The notes beneath the pieces were generated by a model. It did no database searches. It was not told the origin of the DNA and was given only the letters and a program-made list of their open reading frames with translations. A program made the translations under genes and the position numbers. This document shows, piece after piece, positions 52,470 to 62,537 of a DNA stretch of 64,000 nt. The number at the start of each line of letters is the position of its first letter. The first letter of the stretch is position 1. Origin of the DNA: Terrimonas sp. (GTDB taxonomy: Bacteria > Bacteroidota > Bacteroidia > Chitinophagales > Chitinophagaceae); assembly GCF_003075435.1 (NCBI RefSeq), contig NZ_QCZJ01000019.1, positions 1 through 64,000 of the forward strand, written 5' to 3'.

Positions 52470-53423
52470 ATGAAAGTTACAGATCATATAAAACAGGCTA
52501 AAAAAACATTAGTATCATTTGAAATACTTCCTCCTTTAAAAGGGAAAACCATTAATTCTATTTATGATCATCTTGATCCTTTAATGGAATTCAAACCTTC
52601 ATTTATAAATGTTACTTATCACAGGGCCGAACATATTTTTAAAAAGAAGGCTGATGGAAATTTTGAAAAGGTTGAGATAAGAAAAAGACCCGGTACTGTT
52701 GGCATATGTGCAGCTATCATGAACCATTATAAGGTTGATGCGGTGCCTCACCTTATTTGTGGAGGTTTTACCATTCGCGAAACGGAAGATGCGCTGATTG
52801 ACCTGTATTTTCTTGGTATAGACAATGTGTTATTGCTCCGTGGGGATGCCGCCAAAAATGAGGCTTTTTTTGAGCCAGAACCTGAAGGTCACCGTTACGC
52901 GATTGACCTTTTAAAACAAACCGCTAACCTCAACAATGGCATCTATCTTGAAGATAATATCCGGAATGGGTTCCGTACTAATTTTTGTATGGGTGTTGCC
53001 GGCTACCCTGAAAAACATTTTGAAGCGCCAAACCTTGCAACTGACCTTAGTTACCTTAAGGCTAAAGTAGATGCGGGGGCAGAATATATTGTTACTCAAA
53101 TGTTCTTCGATAATAAAAAATTTTTTGATTTTGTAGATAACTGCCGCGCCAATAGCATTAACGTTCCTATTATTCCAGGGCTCAAACCTATTTCTTCCAA
53201 AAAACAACTGAGCGTAATACCCCGCACATTCAATGTAGATATACCTACAGACCTGAGCATTGAAATACTGAAATGCAAAACCGATGCAGATGTAGAGCTG
53301 GTAGGCACAGAATGGCTGAAGCAGCAATCTGTTGAATTAAAAAAATCAGGAGTGCCTATTCTGCATTACTATACGCTGGGCAAACCGAAGATGGTAGAGA
53401 ATGTAGTGAAAGAGATAGTGTAA
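52470..53423 (+). CDS. metF: 5,10-methylenetetrahydrofolate reductase
   Basis: This 317-aa flavoenzyme reduces methylene-THF to methyl-THF for methionine synthesis. Visible features are the N-terminal VSFEILPPLKGKT (catalytic Glu), NVTYHRAEHIF near residue 46, DNVLLLRGDAA near 117 for FAD binding and GAEYIVTQMFFDNKKFFDFV in two parts near 205, then PIIPGLKPIS near 233. Length slightly above the bacterial mean (296), from small insertions. Followed after 21 bases by a Clp-fold proteinase gene. Confidence 0.95.
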   Translation: MKVTDHIKQAKKTLVSFEILPPLKGKTINSIYDHLDPLMEFKPSFINVTYHRAEHIFKKKADGNFEKVEIRKRPGTVGICAAIMNHYKVDAVPHLICGGFTIRETEDALIDLYFLGIDNVLLLRGDAAKNEAFFEPEPEGHRYAIDLLKQTANLNNGIYLEDNIRNGFRTNFCMGVAGYPEKHFEAPNLATDLSYLKAKVDAGAEYIVTQMFFDNKKFFDFVDNCRANSINVPIIPGLKPISSKKQLSVIPRTFNVDIPTDLSIEILKCKTDADVELVGTEWLKQQSVELKKSGVPILHYYTLGKPKMVENVVKEIV

Positions 53424-53444
53424 TATATAAAAGCGATAATTCTT

Positions 53445-54446
53445 ATGGCAAGCAAGAAATCTATTAAGACACCGCCTAAGCTTTTTAATGAAACTCAAAA
53501 TCTTATCAGGTCAATTTCTCAAAATCTTGATGGAGACTTTCTTGCTTACTGGATTTCATCAAATAGCAGAATTATAGGTGACGATACTATTCCTTTTTAT
53601 GAAGTATGTAAAAATAAAAACAGGAAAAATACACTTTACCTATATGTAAAAAGCGATGGTGGGTCTGGAGAAGCATCGTTAAGGATTGTGAACCTTTTGA
53701 GAAAATTTTATAAAAACATAGTTGCACTTGTGCCGCTGGATTGTGCATCTGCTGCAACCATGCTGGTTCTTGGTGCAGACTCTATAAAGATGGGACCTCT
53801 TGCCTATTTATCGGCAATTGACACATCTATAACACACGATTTGTCTCCTGTTGATAAGGATAACGACCGGGTAAGCGTTAGTCAAAATGAACTTGTGCGG
53901 GTAATAAATTTGTGGAATTCAAATAAACAGGTTTCTGATATAAATCCTTATGCGGATATCTATAAGTATATTCATCCGTTAGTTATAGGATCTGTTGACA
54001 GAGTGACTTCACTTTCAATTAAATTAACAACTGATATATTGTCCTATCATATGAGGGATCTAAAAAAAGCAGAAAAAATCAGTAATGCACTCAATTCTAA
54101 TTACCCCTCTCACTCTTATCCCATCACGATAAAAGAGGCAAAAAAAATCGGGCTGAATGTTGATGAGCTTGAGGCGGGTTTAAATAATAAGCTGCTCGAA
54201 CTAAATGAGCTTTATTCTGAAATGGCTCAATTGGCATATACTGATTTTGATGAACTGAATTATCATGACAACGAAATATTAAAAATTGTTGAAGGACTAG
54301 ATTTAAAAATATTTTACCAAAAGGATAAAGATTGGCACTATAGAAGTGAAGAGCGAAGATGGGTTTCGCTGAACGATAACAGTAGTTGGAGGAAAATGGT
54401 GAAGAGAGCAAAAGCAATTGAAGAAACTAACTTTTATGTTCGTTAA
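53445..54446 (+). CDS. Clp-fold serine proteinase (SDH/SppA-like family)
   Basis: The 333-aa protein resembles the serine dehydrogenase proteinase/SppA-like Clp-fold group: YLYVKSDGGSGEASLRI near residue 65 (oxyanion glycine motif), LDCASAATMLVLGAD near 100 with the nucleophilic Ser, and SYPITIKEAKKIGLNV near 225. No signal peptide or membrane helix is visible, so it is likely cytoplasmic. The C-terminal WHYRSEERRWVSLND part has no motif known to me. It follows metF by 21 bases. Substrate unknown. Confidence 0.75.
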   Translation: MASKKSIKTPPKLFNETQNLIRSISQNLDGDFLAYWISSNSRIIGDDTIPFYEVCKNKNRKNTLYLYVKSDGGSGEASLRIVNLLRKFYKNIVALVPLDCASAATMLVLGADSIKMGPLAYLSAIDTSITHDLSPVDKDNDRVSVSQNELVRVINLWNSNKQVSDINPYADIYKYIHPLVIGSVDRVTSLSIKLTTDILSYHMRDLKKAEKISNALNSNYPSHSYPITIKEAKKIGLNVDELEAGLNNKLLELNELYSEMAQLAYTDFDELNYHDNEILKIVEGLDLKIFYQKDKDWHYRSEERRWVSLNDNSSWRKMVKRAKAIEETNFYVR

Positions 54447-54469
54447 AGGAGGTTCCGATTTCTCAAAAT

Positions 54470-56626
54470 CTAATTCAAAAACATCTCATCTATCAGCACC
54501 AAAAACCTCCGGTCTTTTTCTACATGGGGTTTTACAATTATTTTAAGACAGGAAACTGATTGAGGCTTAAAAGAAGCTTCTAAAGTTTCGAGTGTTGGTT
54601 TACCGCCTGGTTCCGGCATTACCGGTTTTATGGTAGTAAGTAACTTCACCCTGCTTTCATTTTCTCCACCCCAAACTTCAACAAGCCCAGGCGGATAAAT
54701 ACCGGTAGTTGTTTCAAGCATATAGTGCAAACCATAGGAAGAGATGGTTACCGGCTGATTAAACATGGCTACCAGTTCCATATCATTTTTTCTAACACCT
54801 GCCCAGAAGTTTGCCCATGCCGGGTTATTGGCACCAATAGCACCAAGCTTTTTATTGAAAAATGTTTTTGCCCCCTCGGCCTGATGCACACTATTAAGTG
54901 GCTGTAGTAATACAACACTATCCGGCACAAATGAATTTTTTAAAAAATCAAAGGTTACCGCATCACTGCTGTACCAGCCATCTTTAAAGGCTTTGGCCTT
55001 AACCGTAGTTTTTTTATCAATAATAGTAGTATTATCAAAAACAGGTGAATGTATACTATCAGGTTCTGTGCCATCTAATGTGAACCGTATCTGAACGCCA
55101 CGCACAGGATGAAACAATTGTACAGGTATTGCGCTGGCGAAAACCATTTCATCATTCTTTACCTGCGGGGGATTTAATTTCAACGTATCCTTTCCATCAT
55201 CCTTAAACCCTTCAATAAAACTTATGCCCCTATATGCATTTTTCAACTGAGCTACGTCCTCCGGCGTAAGCCCTGTATTCCATACAGATAATGTTTTCAA
55301 ACTTTTAAGATTGGCTATTTTATCTTTTAACCCCGCAAAAGAAAGCTTTGTACCTGAAAGTGAAAGTGTATGCAAATGTTTTAAAGCGGTTAAAGCATCC
55401 AGTCCTTTTTCTGTTACATCAGTAAAATTCAGGTCAAGCCTTCTTAAATTTTCAAACCTGCTTACACTTTTCAAATCTTCATCTTTAACAGGTAGTTTAT
55501 TCAGGCTTACAGATACTACCTGCTTCTTAATAGCATCCAGTTCATCCAGTTGCTTTGTACTGTACAAATCACGATTATATATACTTACATCCAATGCAGG
55601 TGAGCCCTTTGCCACCGGCGCAATAGTACGGTAATCATTGTTGAGCTTTGCCACCGTTGTTTCGTCTGCAGCAGAGAAATCATATTTTTCGTCTTTGTCT
55701 TCCGGCTTCAGTATGGCTGTTGCCAGTATGCGTAATGAATCGCCCTCGGCGATGTCTATGACTTTCTGAGAAAATTTTGCATCTCCCCTTATCCATAAAG
55801 TCAGCAACGTTATCTCCTCCCTGGTAAGCTGGGGCTTGCCTTCGGGCGGCATATGCTTTTCTTCTTCCAGCGGCAAATGCACACGTTCAAGCAGCAAACT
55901 GATATCGGGATTGCCTGGCACAAAAAGCTTACCCGTCTTTCCTCCTTTAGCTAAAGCTATAGAATCTGTGAGCGCCAATTCACCTTTTAATTTATTGGGG
56001 TTATGACAGCTTACACATTTGTTTTCGAGTATTGGCTGCACTACATGCTCATATACTATTGCCTGCTCAATAGGAACGGAAGGTTTTTTTATATTGGCAT
56101 AAATAGGCTGCATAATAAAATCTTCACCGTGCGTAAGCGTAGCGCCATAATGCCCGGTAACAATTAATGTGAGCATCATTAGTACAGCAAAAAACCACGA
56201 AGCGGTAACAGAATACCAAAGTTTATTCCGTACCCAGTAAATAACAGACGCAATAAAAAAAACAGCTGCGCCGGTCCACTTATGCCACTCCAGTGTATCA
56301 CCTCCATATCCTTCCTCACGGGATAAAAACAAGCCCATTATTACAGTTATGCCTGTAAATAAAATACCTGCGAGCAGTAAGCCTCCTGAAAAATTTTTAT
56401 AAAATGAAGTGAGATTTGTATTCCGGTTAGCAATACGATATACTTCCATGCCTATTGCCAGCATTAAAAGCACGATCGGGAAATGCAGTACTAACGGATG
56501 CATTCTTCCTGCAGGCTGCAACCAATATGGCACAGTAAGCTTATGGAGGAATATGAGCAAAAAGAGAATAAATACATTAAGTACAACTAATACCTGTTCT
56601 GCAAAGGCCCTGAGTTTAGTATTCAT
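54470..56626 (-). CDS. Membrane protein with planctomycete-type cytochrome c, LRR and C-terminal beta domains
   Basis: The 718-aa protein has about five membrane segments in residues 15-170 (RMHPLVLHFPIVLLMLAIGM near 40), a cytochrome-c-like PSCyt1 domain with heme motif ENKCVSCHNPNKL near 205 and distal Met in EEKHMPPEGKPQLT near 258, leucine-rich repeats around 390-460 (FENLRRLDLNFTDVTEKGLD), a chitobiase-like stretch (GVQIRFTLDGTEPDSIH near 515) and a C-terminal beta domain. In planctomycetes and some Bacteroidetes such proteins accompany DUF1501 and PSD1 proteins. Third gene of that operon here, 16 bases after DUF1501. Confidence 0.85.
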   Translation of the reverse strand: MNTKLRAFAEQVLVVLNVFILFLLIFLHKLTVPYWLQPAGRMHPLVLHFPIVLLMLAIGMEVYRIANRNTNLTSFYKNFSGGLLLAGILFTGITVIMGLFLSREEGYGGDTLEWHKWTGAAVFFIASVIYWVRNKLWYSVTASWFFAVLMMLTLIVTGHYGATLTHGEDFIMQPIYANIKKPSVPIEQAIVYEHVVQPILENKCVSCHNPNKLKGELALTDSIALAKGGKTGKLFVPGNPDISLLLERVHLPLEEEKHMPPEGKPQLTREEITLLTLWIRGDAKFSQKVIDIAEGDSLRILATAILKPEDKDEKYDFSAADETTVAKLNNDYRTIAPVAKGSPALDVSIYNRDLYSTKQLDELDAIKKQVVSVSLNKLPVKDEDLKSVSRFENLRRLDLNFTDVTEKGLDALTALKHLHTLSLSGTKLSFAGLKDKIANLKSLKTLSVWNTGLTPEDVAQLKNAYRGISFIEGFKDDGKDTLKLNPPQVKNDEMVFASAIPVQLFHPVRGVQIRFTLDGTEPDSIHSPVFDNTTIIDKKTTVKAKAFKDGWYSSDAVTFDFLKNSFVPDSVVLLQPLNSVHQAEGAKTFFNKKLGAIGANNPAWANFWAGVRKNDMELVAMFNQPVTISSYGLHYMLETTTGIYPPGLVEVWGGENESRVKLLTTIKPVMPEPGGKPTLETLEASFKPQSVSCLKIIVKPHVEKDRRFLVLIDEMFLN

Positions 56627-56642
56627 TAAATGGTGCTATCGT

Positions 56643-58097
56643 TTATGCAATAAGATCTTTTATTACTTTACCTGATACATCTGTTAAACGATAACGACGC
56701 CCCAGGTGTTTGAAGATGAGTTTTTCGTGGTCAAGTCCTAATTGATTTAATACTGTTGCCTGGAAATCGTGCACATGCACAGGGTCTCTCGCAATATTGT
56801 AACCAAGCTCATCCGTTTCACCGTATACCATCCCGGGCTTTATACCACCGCCTGCCATCCATACGGTAAAACATCTTGGGTGATGGTCGCGTCCATAATT
56901 ATCTTCTGTAAGTCTACCCTGGGTATAGCTGGTACGCCCAAATTCTCCGCCCCATATTACCAGTGTTTCGTCAAGCAAACCACGTTGCTTTAAATCTATT
57001 ACCAATGCGGCTGAAGCCTGGTCAACATCCTTGGCCTGTTTGGCAATTTCAAACGGTAGATTACCATGCTGATCCCAGCCCTGGTGATATAACTGCACAA
57101 AACGCACACCATTTTCAGAAAGCTTGCGCGCCAGCAAACAGTTAGCTGCATAAGTGCCGGGCACCAAACAATCCGGACCGTATAATTTCACAATATCATC
57201 AGGCTCTTTTGATAAATCCATTACTTCAGGCACCGCGGTTTGCATACGGTATGCCATTTCATATTGCTTGATGCGCGTTGCAATTTCAGGATCACCAAAT
57301 TCTTTATATGAAAGTTCATTTAACTCAGAAAGATTATCCAGCATTTCCCTACGATCTTTTCTGCTCATTCCGTCCGGATCTTTCAGATACAATACAGGAT
57401 CCTCACCCTTACTGAACTGCACGCCCTGGTGAACGGAATCCAGGAAGCCGTTAGACCATAATTTGGAATACACACCCTGACCATTGCCAATACCGCGTGA
57501 AAGCAATACCGTAAATGCAGGCAGGTTTTTATTTTCATTACCTAAACCATAGCTCAGCCATGCACCCATACTCGGGCGGTTACCCTGCTGTGAGCCGGTT
57601 TGTAAGAAAGTTAATGCAGGATCGTGATTAATCGCTTCTGTGTACATAGACCGTACTATACAAAGCTCATCTACTATTTTAGCGGTATACGGCATTAAAT
57701 CGCTTACCCATGCCCGTGAGTTACCGTATTGTTTAAAATCAACAAATGAACCCACAAGCGGGAACGAAGACTGGTTGGCAGTCATACCGGTTAAACGCTG
57801 GTTACCTCTTACTGAAGGAGGAATTTCCTGCCCGGTCATTTCACGGAGCTTAGGCTTATAATCAAACAGTTCCTGCTGCGAAGGCGCACCATTCTGAAAA
57901 AGATAAATTACCCGTTTTGCCTTTGGAGCAAAATGAGGAATGCCCGGTGTAAACGCTTCCTCTTCTATTCCCCCGTTTTTAAACAGGTTAGGCATTAATA
58001 GTGAACCTAAAGCAACGCTACCGATACCAAGGCTCATAGTAGAAAGAAAACGGCGCCTGTTCCAGCTGAACCCGTGTTCTAAAATTTCTTTATCCAT
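56643..58097 (-). CDS. DUF1501 family Tat-exported protein (sulfatase-like fold)
   Basis: The 484-aa protein starts with a twin-arginine signal NRRRFLSTMSLGIGS (residues 13-27) and continues with KRVIYLFQNGAPSQQELFDY near 58, typical of DUF1501. Alkaline-phosphatase/sulfatase-like features are VIWGGEFGRTSYTQG near 378, DHHPRCFTVWMAGGGIKPG near 398 and HVHDFQATVLNQLGLD near 438. The catalytic role is not established for the family. Second gene of the operon, 36 bases after the DUF1549/1553 gene. Confidence 0.9.
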   Translation of the reverse strand: MDKEILEHGFSWNRRRFLSTMSLGIGSVALGSLLMPNLFKNGGIEEEAFTPGIPHFAPKAKRVIYLFQNGAPSQQELFDYKPKLREMTGQEIPPSVRGNQRLTGMTANQSSFPLVGSFVDFKQYGNSRAWVSDLMPYTAKIVDELCIVRSMYTEAINHDPALTFLQTGSQQGNRPSMGAWLSYGLGNENKNLPAFTVLLSRGIGNGQGVYSKLWSNGFLDSVHQGVQFSKGEDPVLYLKDPDGMSRKDRREMLDNLSELNELSYKEFGDPEIATRIKQYEMAYRMQTAVPEVMDLSKEPDDIVKLYGPDCLVPGTYAANCLLARKLSENGVRFVQLYHQGWDQHGNLPFEIAKQAKDVDQASAALVIDLKQRGLLDETLVIWGGEFGRTSYTQGRLTEDNYGRDHHPRCFTVWMAGGGIKPGMVYGETDELGYNIARDPVHVHDFQATVLNQLGLDHEKLIFKHLGRRYRLTDVSGKVIKDLIA

Positions 58098-58133
58098 ACA
58101 AAAACTTTAAATTATTTGCAATGCCTTACAGCA

Positions 58134-60458
58134 CTAAGATTTTGTAATTGTTTCTTCAAGATTATAAATAGTAGACACCACACGCATCATTGCCGCCAGC
58201 TTCTTTTTATCCTCATCATCCGGCACAGCAGCCTCGCCAACAGCCAGTACACGTTTGACCGTTGAATCAGCAATCGTATTTACTTCCTTATTAAAATAGC
58301 TTTCCAGCACCTGCAACTCTTTCTCCGTTGGTTTTCTGCAAACGATCAAACGGAAAGCTTTTGTAACCTTATCTTTTACATCGGTATTTTCTGCCAGCAG
58401 TTTTCCCGCAAGTACTTTTGATGCTTCCAGCACAGTGGGGTCATTCATCATCACCAATGCCTGCAGCGGAGTATTGGTTCTCAATCTCCTTACTTCACAC
58501 ATGTCCCGGTTACTTGCATCAAAAATGGCCATTGATGGCGGAGGAACGGTACGCTTTATTAATGTATACATACCACGGCGATATAATTCCTTGCCATGAT
58601 CCTGTTTGTATACAGATAACAATCCTCTTCCGGAAGTAGCTCCTTCCCATAGCCCGGCCGGCTGATAAGGCTTCACGCTTGGACCGCCAATTTCTTTGTT
58701 CAATAAACCACTGCTTGCTAATACAACATCCCGTATAAATTCGGCGTGTATCCGGTACCGTGGCCCGTGAGACAAATAAATATTTTCCGGATCGATCGCC
58801 TGTTTCTCTTTCGTAGTAACGGCAGATTGCCTGTACGTTGCTGAAGTAACCATTTGCTTTACGAGGCGTTTAACATCCCAGTTATGCTCCCTGAAGTCAA
58901 CCGCCAGCCAATCAAGCAGGGCTGGATGTGTAGGCAACTCTCCCTGCATTCCAAAGTCGCCGGAAGTTTTTACAATACCTCTGCCAAAAAATTCCTGCCA
59001 TAAGATATTTACATATACCCTTGATGTTAACGGATTGTCTTTATCAAATAACCACTTTGAAAGCCCCAACCTGTTTTTAGGATAATCATTATTAAACTTA
59101 AGAATAGATTCAGGCGTTCCGGGTTGCACTTCGTCTCCCGGTGCATCATAATTACCACGGATCAGGATATGTGTTTTACGAACGGTGTCAAGGTCGCCCA
59201 TTACAGATACGATAAGTCTATTCGTGTCCTGCTTGTTGATAAAGTTCAAAACTGTTTTTACATCTTCATTGGTAATTTCCATCAAGGGTTTTTTGGCATA
59301 GGTTTCAGGCCCGCCAATCACCGATTCTATTCCCACTTCTTTCACATTATTGAAGAAAGCGAAAATGCTGTAATAATCCTTCATGGAAAAAGGATCGTAT
59401 TTATGATCGTGGCAATGTGCGCATTCAAGTGTAATACCCAATAGCCCTTTACCAAGCAGATCGGTGCGGTCAGTAACATACATTGTCCTGTACTCCTCGG
59501 GAATCACTCCACCCTCTTCTGTTATTTTATGATTTCTGTTGAAGCCTGTAGCCAGTAATTTTTCTTTGCTGGAATCAGGCAGCAGATCACCTGCAAGTTG
59601 CCAGGTTACAAATTCATCATAATGCATGTTCTCATTAAAAGCATGAATTACCCAATCTCTCCACGGCCATTGTGTGCGGTAACCATCATCCTGGTAACCA
59701 TGCGAATCAGCATAGCGGGCTATATCAAGCCAATGAAGCGACATCTTTTCTCCATACTGGGGAGCAGCCATAAGCTTATCTACCATTTTTTCATAGGCAT
59801 CCGCACTTTTATCTGTAAGAAATGCATCCATCATTTCAATAGTAGGCGGAAGCCCGGTAAGATCAAGACTTAATCTTTTTAACAATCTTTCCTTATCAGC
59901 TTCTTCGCTTGGTTTTAAACCTCTTTGTTCCTGCTTGGCAAGTATAAAATAATCAATCTCGTTTCTTGGCCATTTATCATTATCCACTTTTGGCAAAGGA
60001 GATTTTTGGGGAGCAGCAAAAGCCCAGTGCTTTTCATATTTCGCACCCTGTTTTATCCATTTCTCTATAAGCTGAATTTCCCTTTCTGTGAGTTTTAAAT
60101 TAGATTTTACCGGCGGCATTAACTGGGTAGAATCGGTAGCCACCAATCTTAAATAAGCCTGCGATAATTCCGGCTTACCTGCTACTAACGCATGCGCACC
60201 CGGATGCTCTTTCAATGCCTTAAACGCACTATCGGCAATGTCTAACCGTAAACCGGCTTCGCGTTTATTGGCATCAGGACCATGGCATGCAAAACATTTA
60301 TCTGAAAAAATAGGGCGAATATCAAAATTATAGCTAACTGTTTCCGGCAACTTTACAGAAGCGGTCTGTCCGGAGTTTTCGTTGCCACATGATTCAATCA
60401 ACACTATCAATCCTGCAACAACGGCAAATGCAAAAAATATCTTTCCGGGGAACTTCAT
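58134..60458 (-). CDS. DUF1549/DUF1553 lipoprotein with planctomycete-type cytochrome domain (PSD1)
   Basis: The 774-aa protein is a lipoprotein (lipobox LIESC near residue 24). The PSCyt1 domain has heme motif DKCFACHGPDANKREAG near 52 and ligand Met in STQLMPPVKSN near 112; DUF1549 (about 155-360) contains TLECAHCHDHKYDPFSMKDY near 350 (a second CxxCH); DUF1553 follows to about 730 (RVYVNILWQEFFGRGIVKTS, RRLRTNTPLQALVMMNDP). These proteins are abundant in planctomycetes and are thought to act in the periplasm on complex substrates; the function is unproven. First gene of a three-gene operon. Confidence 0.9.
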   Translation of the reverse strand: MKFPGKIFFAFAVVAGLIVLIESCGNENSGQTASVKLPETVSYNFDIRPIFSDKCFACHGPDANKREAGLRLDIADSAFKALKEHPGAHALVAGKPELSQAYLRLVATDSTQLMPPVKSNLKLTEREIQLIEKWIKQGAKYEKHWAFAAPQKSPLPKVDNDKWPRNEIDYFILAKQEQRGLKPSEEADKERLLKRLSLDLTGLPPTIEMMDAFLTDKSADAYEKMVDKLMAAPQYGEKMSLHWLDIARYADSHGYQDDGYRTQWPWRDWVIHAFNENMHYDEFVTWQLAGDLLPDSSKEKLLATGFNRNHKITEEGGVIPEEYRTMYVTDRTDLLGKGLLGITLECAHCHDHKYDPFSMKDYYSIFAFFNNVKEVGIESVIGGPETYAKKPLMEITNEDVKTVLNFINKQDTNRLIVSVMGDLDTVRKTHILIRGNYDAPGDEVQPGTPESILKFNNDYPKNRLGLSKWLFDKDNPLTSRVYVNILWQEFFGRGIVKTSGDFGMQGELPTHPALLDWLAVDFREHNWDVKRLVKQMVTSATYRQSAVTTKEKQAIDPENIYLSHGPRYRIHAEFIRDVVLASSGLLNKEIGGPSVKPYQPAGLWEGATSGRGLLSVYKQDHGKELYRRGMYTLIKRTVPPPSMAIFDASNRDMCEVRRLRTNTPLQALVMMNDPTVLEASKVLAGKLLAENTDVKDKVTKAFRLIVCRKPTEKELQVLESYFNKEVNTIADSTVKRVLAVGEAAVPDDEDKKKLAAMMRVVSTIYNLEETITKS

Positions 60459-60644
60459 ATGACAGCTAAACTTTTACTTCTTCACAAAATATTGAAGTGA
60501 AAACCTCTTTTTAACGCTACAAAATACTTAAAATCCCGGGGGCAACCATCCTGTTCCATACTGCAATTTTGTAAAGAATTTGTTATATAGCATATAGCAG
60601 TAAGGTATAATATCCACTACATCACCTTACATTGTGTAAGTTAT

Positions 60645-61916
60645 TTATTTTAACCATTTATCAAACCAGTCGAAAGCCTCTTTTTGCATAGAGTAGTCGA
60701 ACTTATGAGGTCCTGCATAAAATGAGCATTTGTATTTACCGGCTGCACCTGCTTTTTTATATACCTGCTGCAGTATAAGATCAGCCTGTTTCATTTCAGG
60801 AAGCGTGTACAGTTCATCATCAATATCGTTTAATACCAATGTTGGCAAGGGCACACGCAGCCCTAATATTTCAGGGAAATCTAATTCGTTAGGCAGTAGC
60901 GGCACGTAAGTCATCCAGGTATGTGTGTAAGATTTGTTAAGCACAAAATCTTTCCATGTTGTCATAAATCCAACGCATACCGCGCATTTAATTCTTTCAT
61001 CCAGTCCGCCCATAAAAACAGTTCGCATTCCGCCTCCTGATAAACCGCAACAACCGATTCTTTCACTATCCACATCCGCTCTTGAAGATAGCATATCAAG
61101 TGCGGCCCTGTCTTCAGCAAAAAAAATACCTGGCCAGGTGGTACCGGCGCTGAATAAAGATTTCGCCATAATATGCTCATGTTCAGCAGCCCATTTATTA
61201 TAGGCATGAATGCGGTCAGGATTTTCAGGATCATCATCCGTTAACCCATTTTTTAAATGCAAAGGAACATCCTGCAGCATTACTCTTCTGCTTGCAAAAG
61301 GAAACGCGTCTGCAACCAATACCACATAACCACGTTTGGCTATTTCATTTGCCCACGCCATTCCATCATAATATTCCTTCTGGTGCGCTGTCATTAAAGG
61401 ATGTTGTGCATCAGCGGTACGGGTAATTTTCCGGACCCCAAAATATTTATTTCCACCATGATCGTGAAAAGCAAGTATGGCCGGTAACTTATTTTTTGCA
61501 TTCGCGGGCTTTAACAGCAAAGCTTCTGTTGCTCTTCCATATGGCAATTGCCATTGCAGCTCCTCTATCTTCAAACCATCATATTCGTATGTCTTTATAG
61601 TTTTATATGCAGGTGCTTTTATTACAGGAACTGAGAGCCTGTCTGTCAGTTGCCTTTTGGCAACTACTTTCCATTTATCTATATCATTCCATTTATCATT
61701 TCTGAAAGAAAATGAGGGCAACTTATTTTCGGTAAGCCCGGTTGCCCATTGTCCGTAATTGCCTATAAGGCTTATCTGATTTTCGCCAGGTAACATTGTA
61801 TTATTATTTGCAACGTGTAATATGTTTAGAGGAACAGAAGAAAATGCCTTTACCATACTCCCGGCACTTAAACTGGTTATACCAGCCACCTTTAAAAACT
61901 TACGACGACTCTTCAT
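60645..61916 (-). CDS. Tat-exported dienelactone-hydrolase-like alpha/beta hydrolase
   Basis: The 423-aa protein has a Tat-type signal (KSRRKFLKVAGITSLSAGS, residues 2-20). The alpha/beta-hydrolase part shows AILAFHDHGGNKYFG near 147, the nucleophile elbow IGCCGLSGGGMRTVF near 285, an acid in LNDIDDELYTLPEM near 360 and the catalytic His in YAGPHKFDYSMQ near 402. Relatives are annotated as acetyl-xylan-esterase/dienelactone-hydrolase-like enzymes, often with planctomycete-type clusters. It lies 186 bases upstream of the PSD1 gene on the same strand, so may belong to the same functional unit. Confidence 0.8.
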   Translation of the reverse strand: MKSRRKFLKVAGITSLSAGSMVKAFSSVPLNILHVANNNTMLPGENQISLIGNYGQWATGLTENKLPSFSFRNDKWNDIDKWKVVAKRQLTDRLSVPVIKAPAYKTIKTYEYDGLKIEELQWQLPYGRATEALLLKPANAKNKLPAILAFHDHGGNKYFGVRKITRTADAQHPLMTAHQKEYYDGMAWANEIAKRGYVVLVADAFPFASRRVMLQDVPLHLKNGLTDDDPENPDRIHAYNKWAAEHEHIMAKSLFSAGTTWPGIFFAEDRAALDMLSSRADVDSERIGCCGLSGGGMRTVFMGGLDERIKCAVCVGFMTTWKDFVLNKSYTHTWMTYVPLLPNELDFPEILGLRVPLPTLVLNDIDDELYTLPEMKQADLILQQVYKKAGAAGKYKCSFYAGPHKFDYSMQKEAFDWFDKWLK

Positions 61917-62081
61917 TCAAAGCATATTATATATCAAGTTACTAATTGTTATTTAACCGGCTGGGTAAATAATTCCACGATTACAAAAGCATTTAGTATA
62001 TAGCAAACGGTTGCATGTTGAGGCATAATAGTTGCCCTTCTTTCATGAGCAATCATTTACAATTCACTAATATGATTTTTT

Positions 62082-62537
62082 ATGAAAAAGACCTTTGTAC
62101 TCTTATTATGCTGTGGACTTATGTATACTTTCGCCAATGCCCAATCTGTTATTCCGGATCCTACACTTAGTGAAAAAGCGCAAAAAGAAATTTTAAAAAC
62201 CAGCAAGCGGCTTGAAGAAAGAAAACTGGAATTAATAAAACTCGAAAAAGAAGTAGAGGATGCAAAACGCATAGCAGTAAAAAAAGAGAAAGACGCGCAG
62301 GTTTCAGCAGATGAAAATGTATCAGCGGCATCTAAATTAAATAATGATGCATTAGATAAAACCAAAGCAAGAAAAGCAAGGAAAAAAGCATCAAAAGCAG
62401 CGGACGATGCAAAAGATGCAAGAAAAGCAGCCAAAAAAGCTGAAAAGCTGGAAAACAATATATCGTCTTTACAAAAGAAAATACAGGAAGACGAAACCAG
62501 GCTGGCGGAAATGACTCACCCGGATTTAAAAAAATGA
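62082..62537 (+). CDS. Small secreted Lys/Ala-rich coiled-coil protein
   Basis: The 151-aa protein has a signal peptide (MKKTFVLLLCCGLMYTFANA) and a long coiled coil rich in Lys, Glu and Ala (EILKTSKRLEERKLELIK, KARKARKKASKAADDAKD, LENNISSLQKKIQEDET). Periplasmic or surface-associated. Function unknown. Its reverse strand is also open, due only to the repetitive codons. Confidence 0.65.
   Translation: MKKTFVLLLCCGLMYTFANAQSVIPDPTLSEKAQKEILKTSKRLEERKLELIKLEKEVEDAKRIAVKKEKDAQVSADENVSAASKLNNDALDKTKARKARKKASKAADDAKDARKAAKKAEKLENNISSLQKKIQEDETRLAEMTHPDLKK

Noticed and set aside
62057-62458. 133-codon minus-strand frame opposite the coiled-coil gene
   Set aside because: Ser/Phe/Ala-rich complement of Lys/Ala codons; shadow of the real plus-strand gene.
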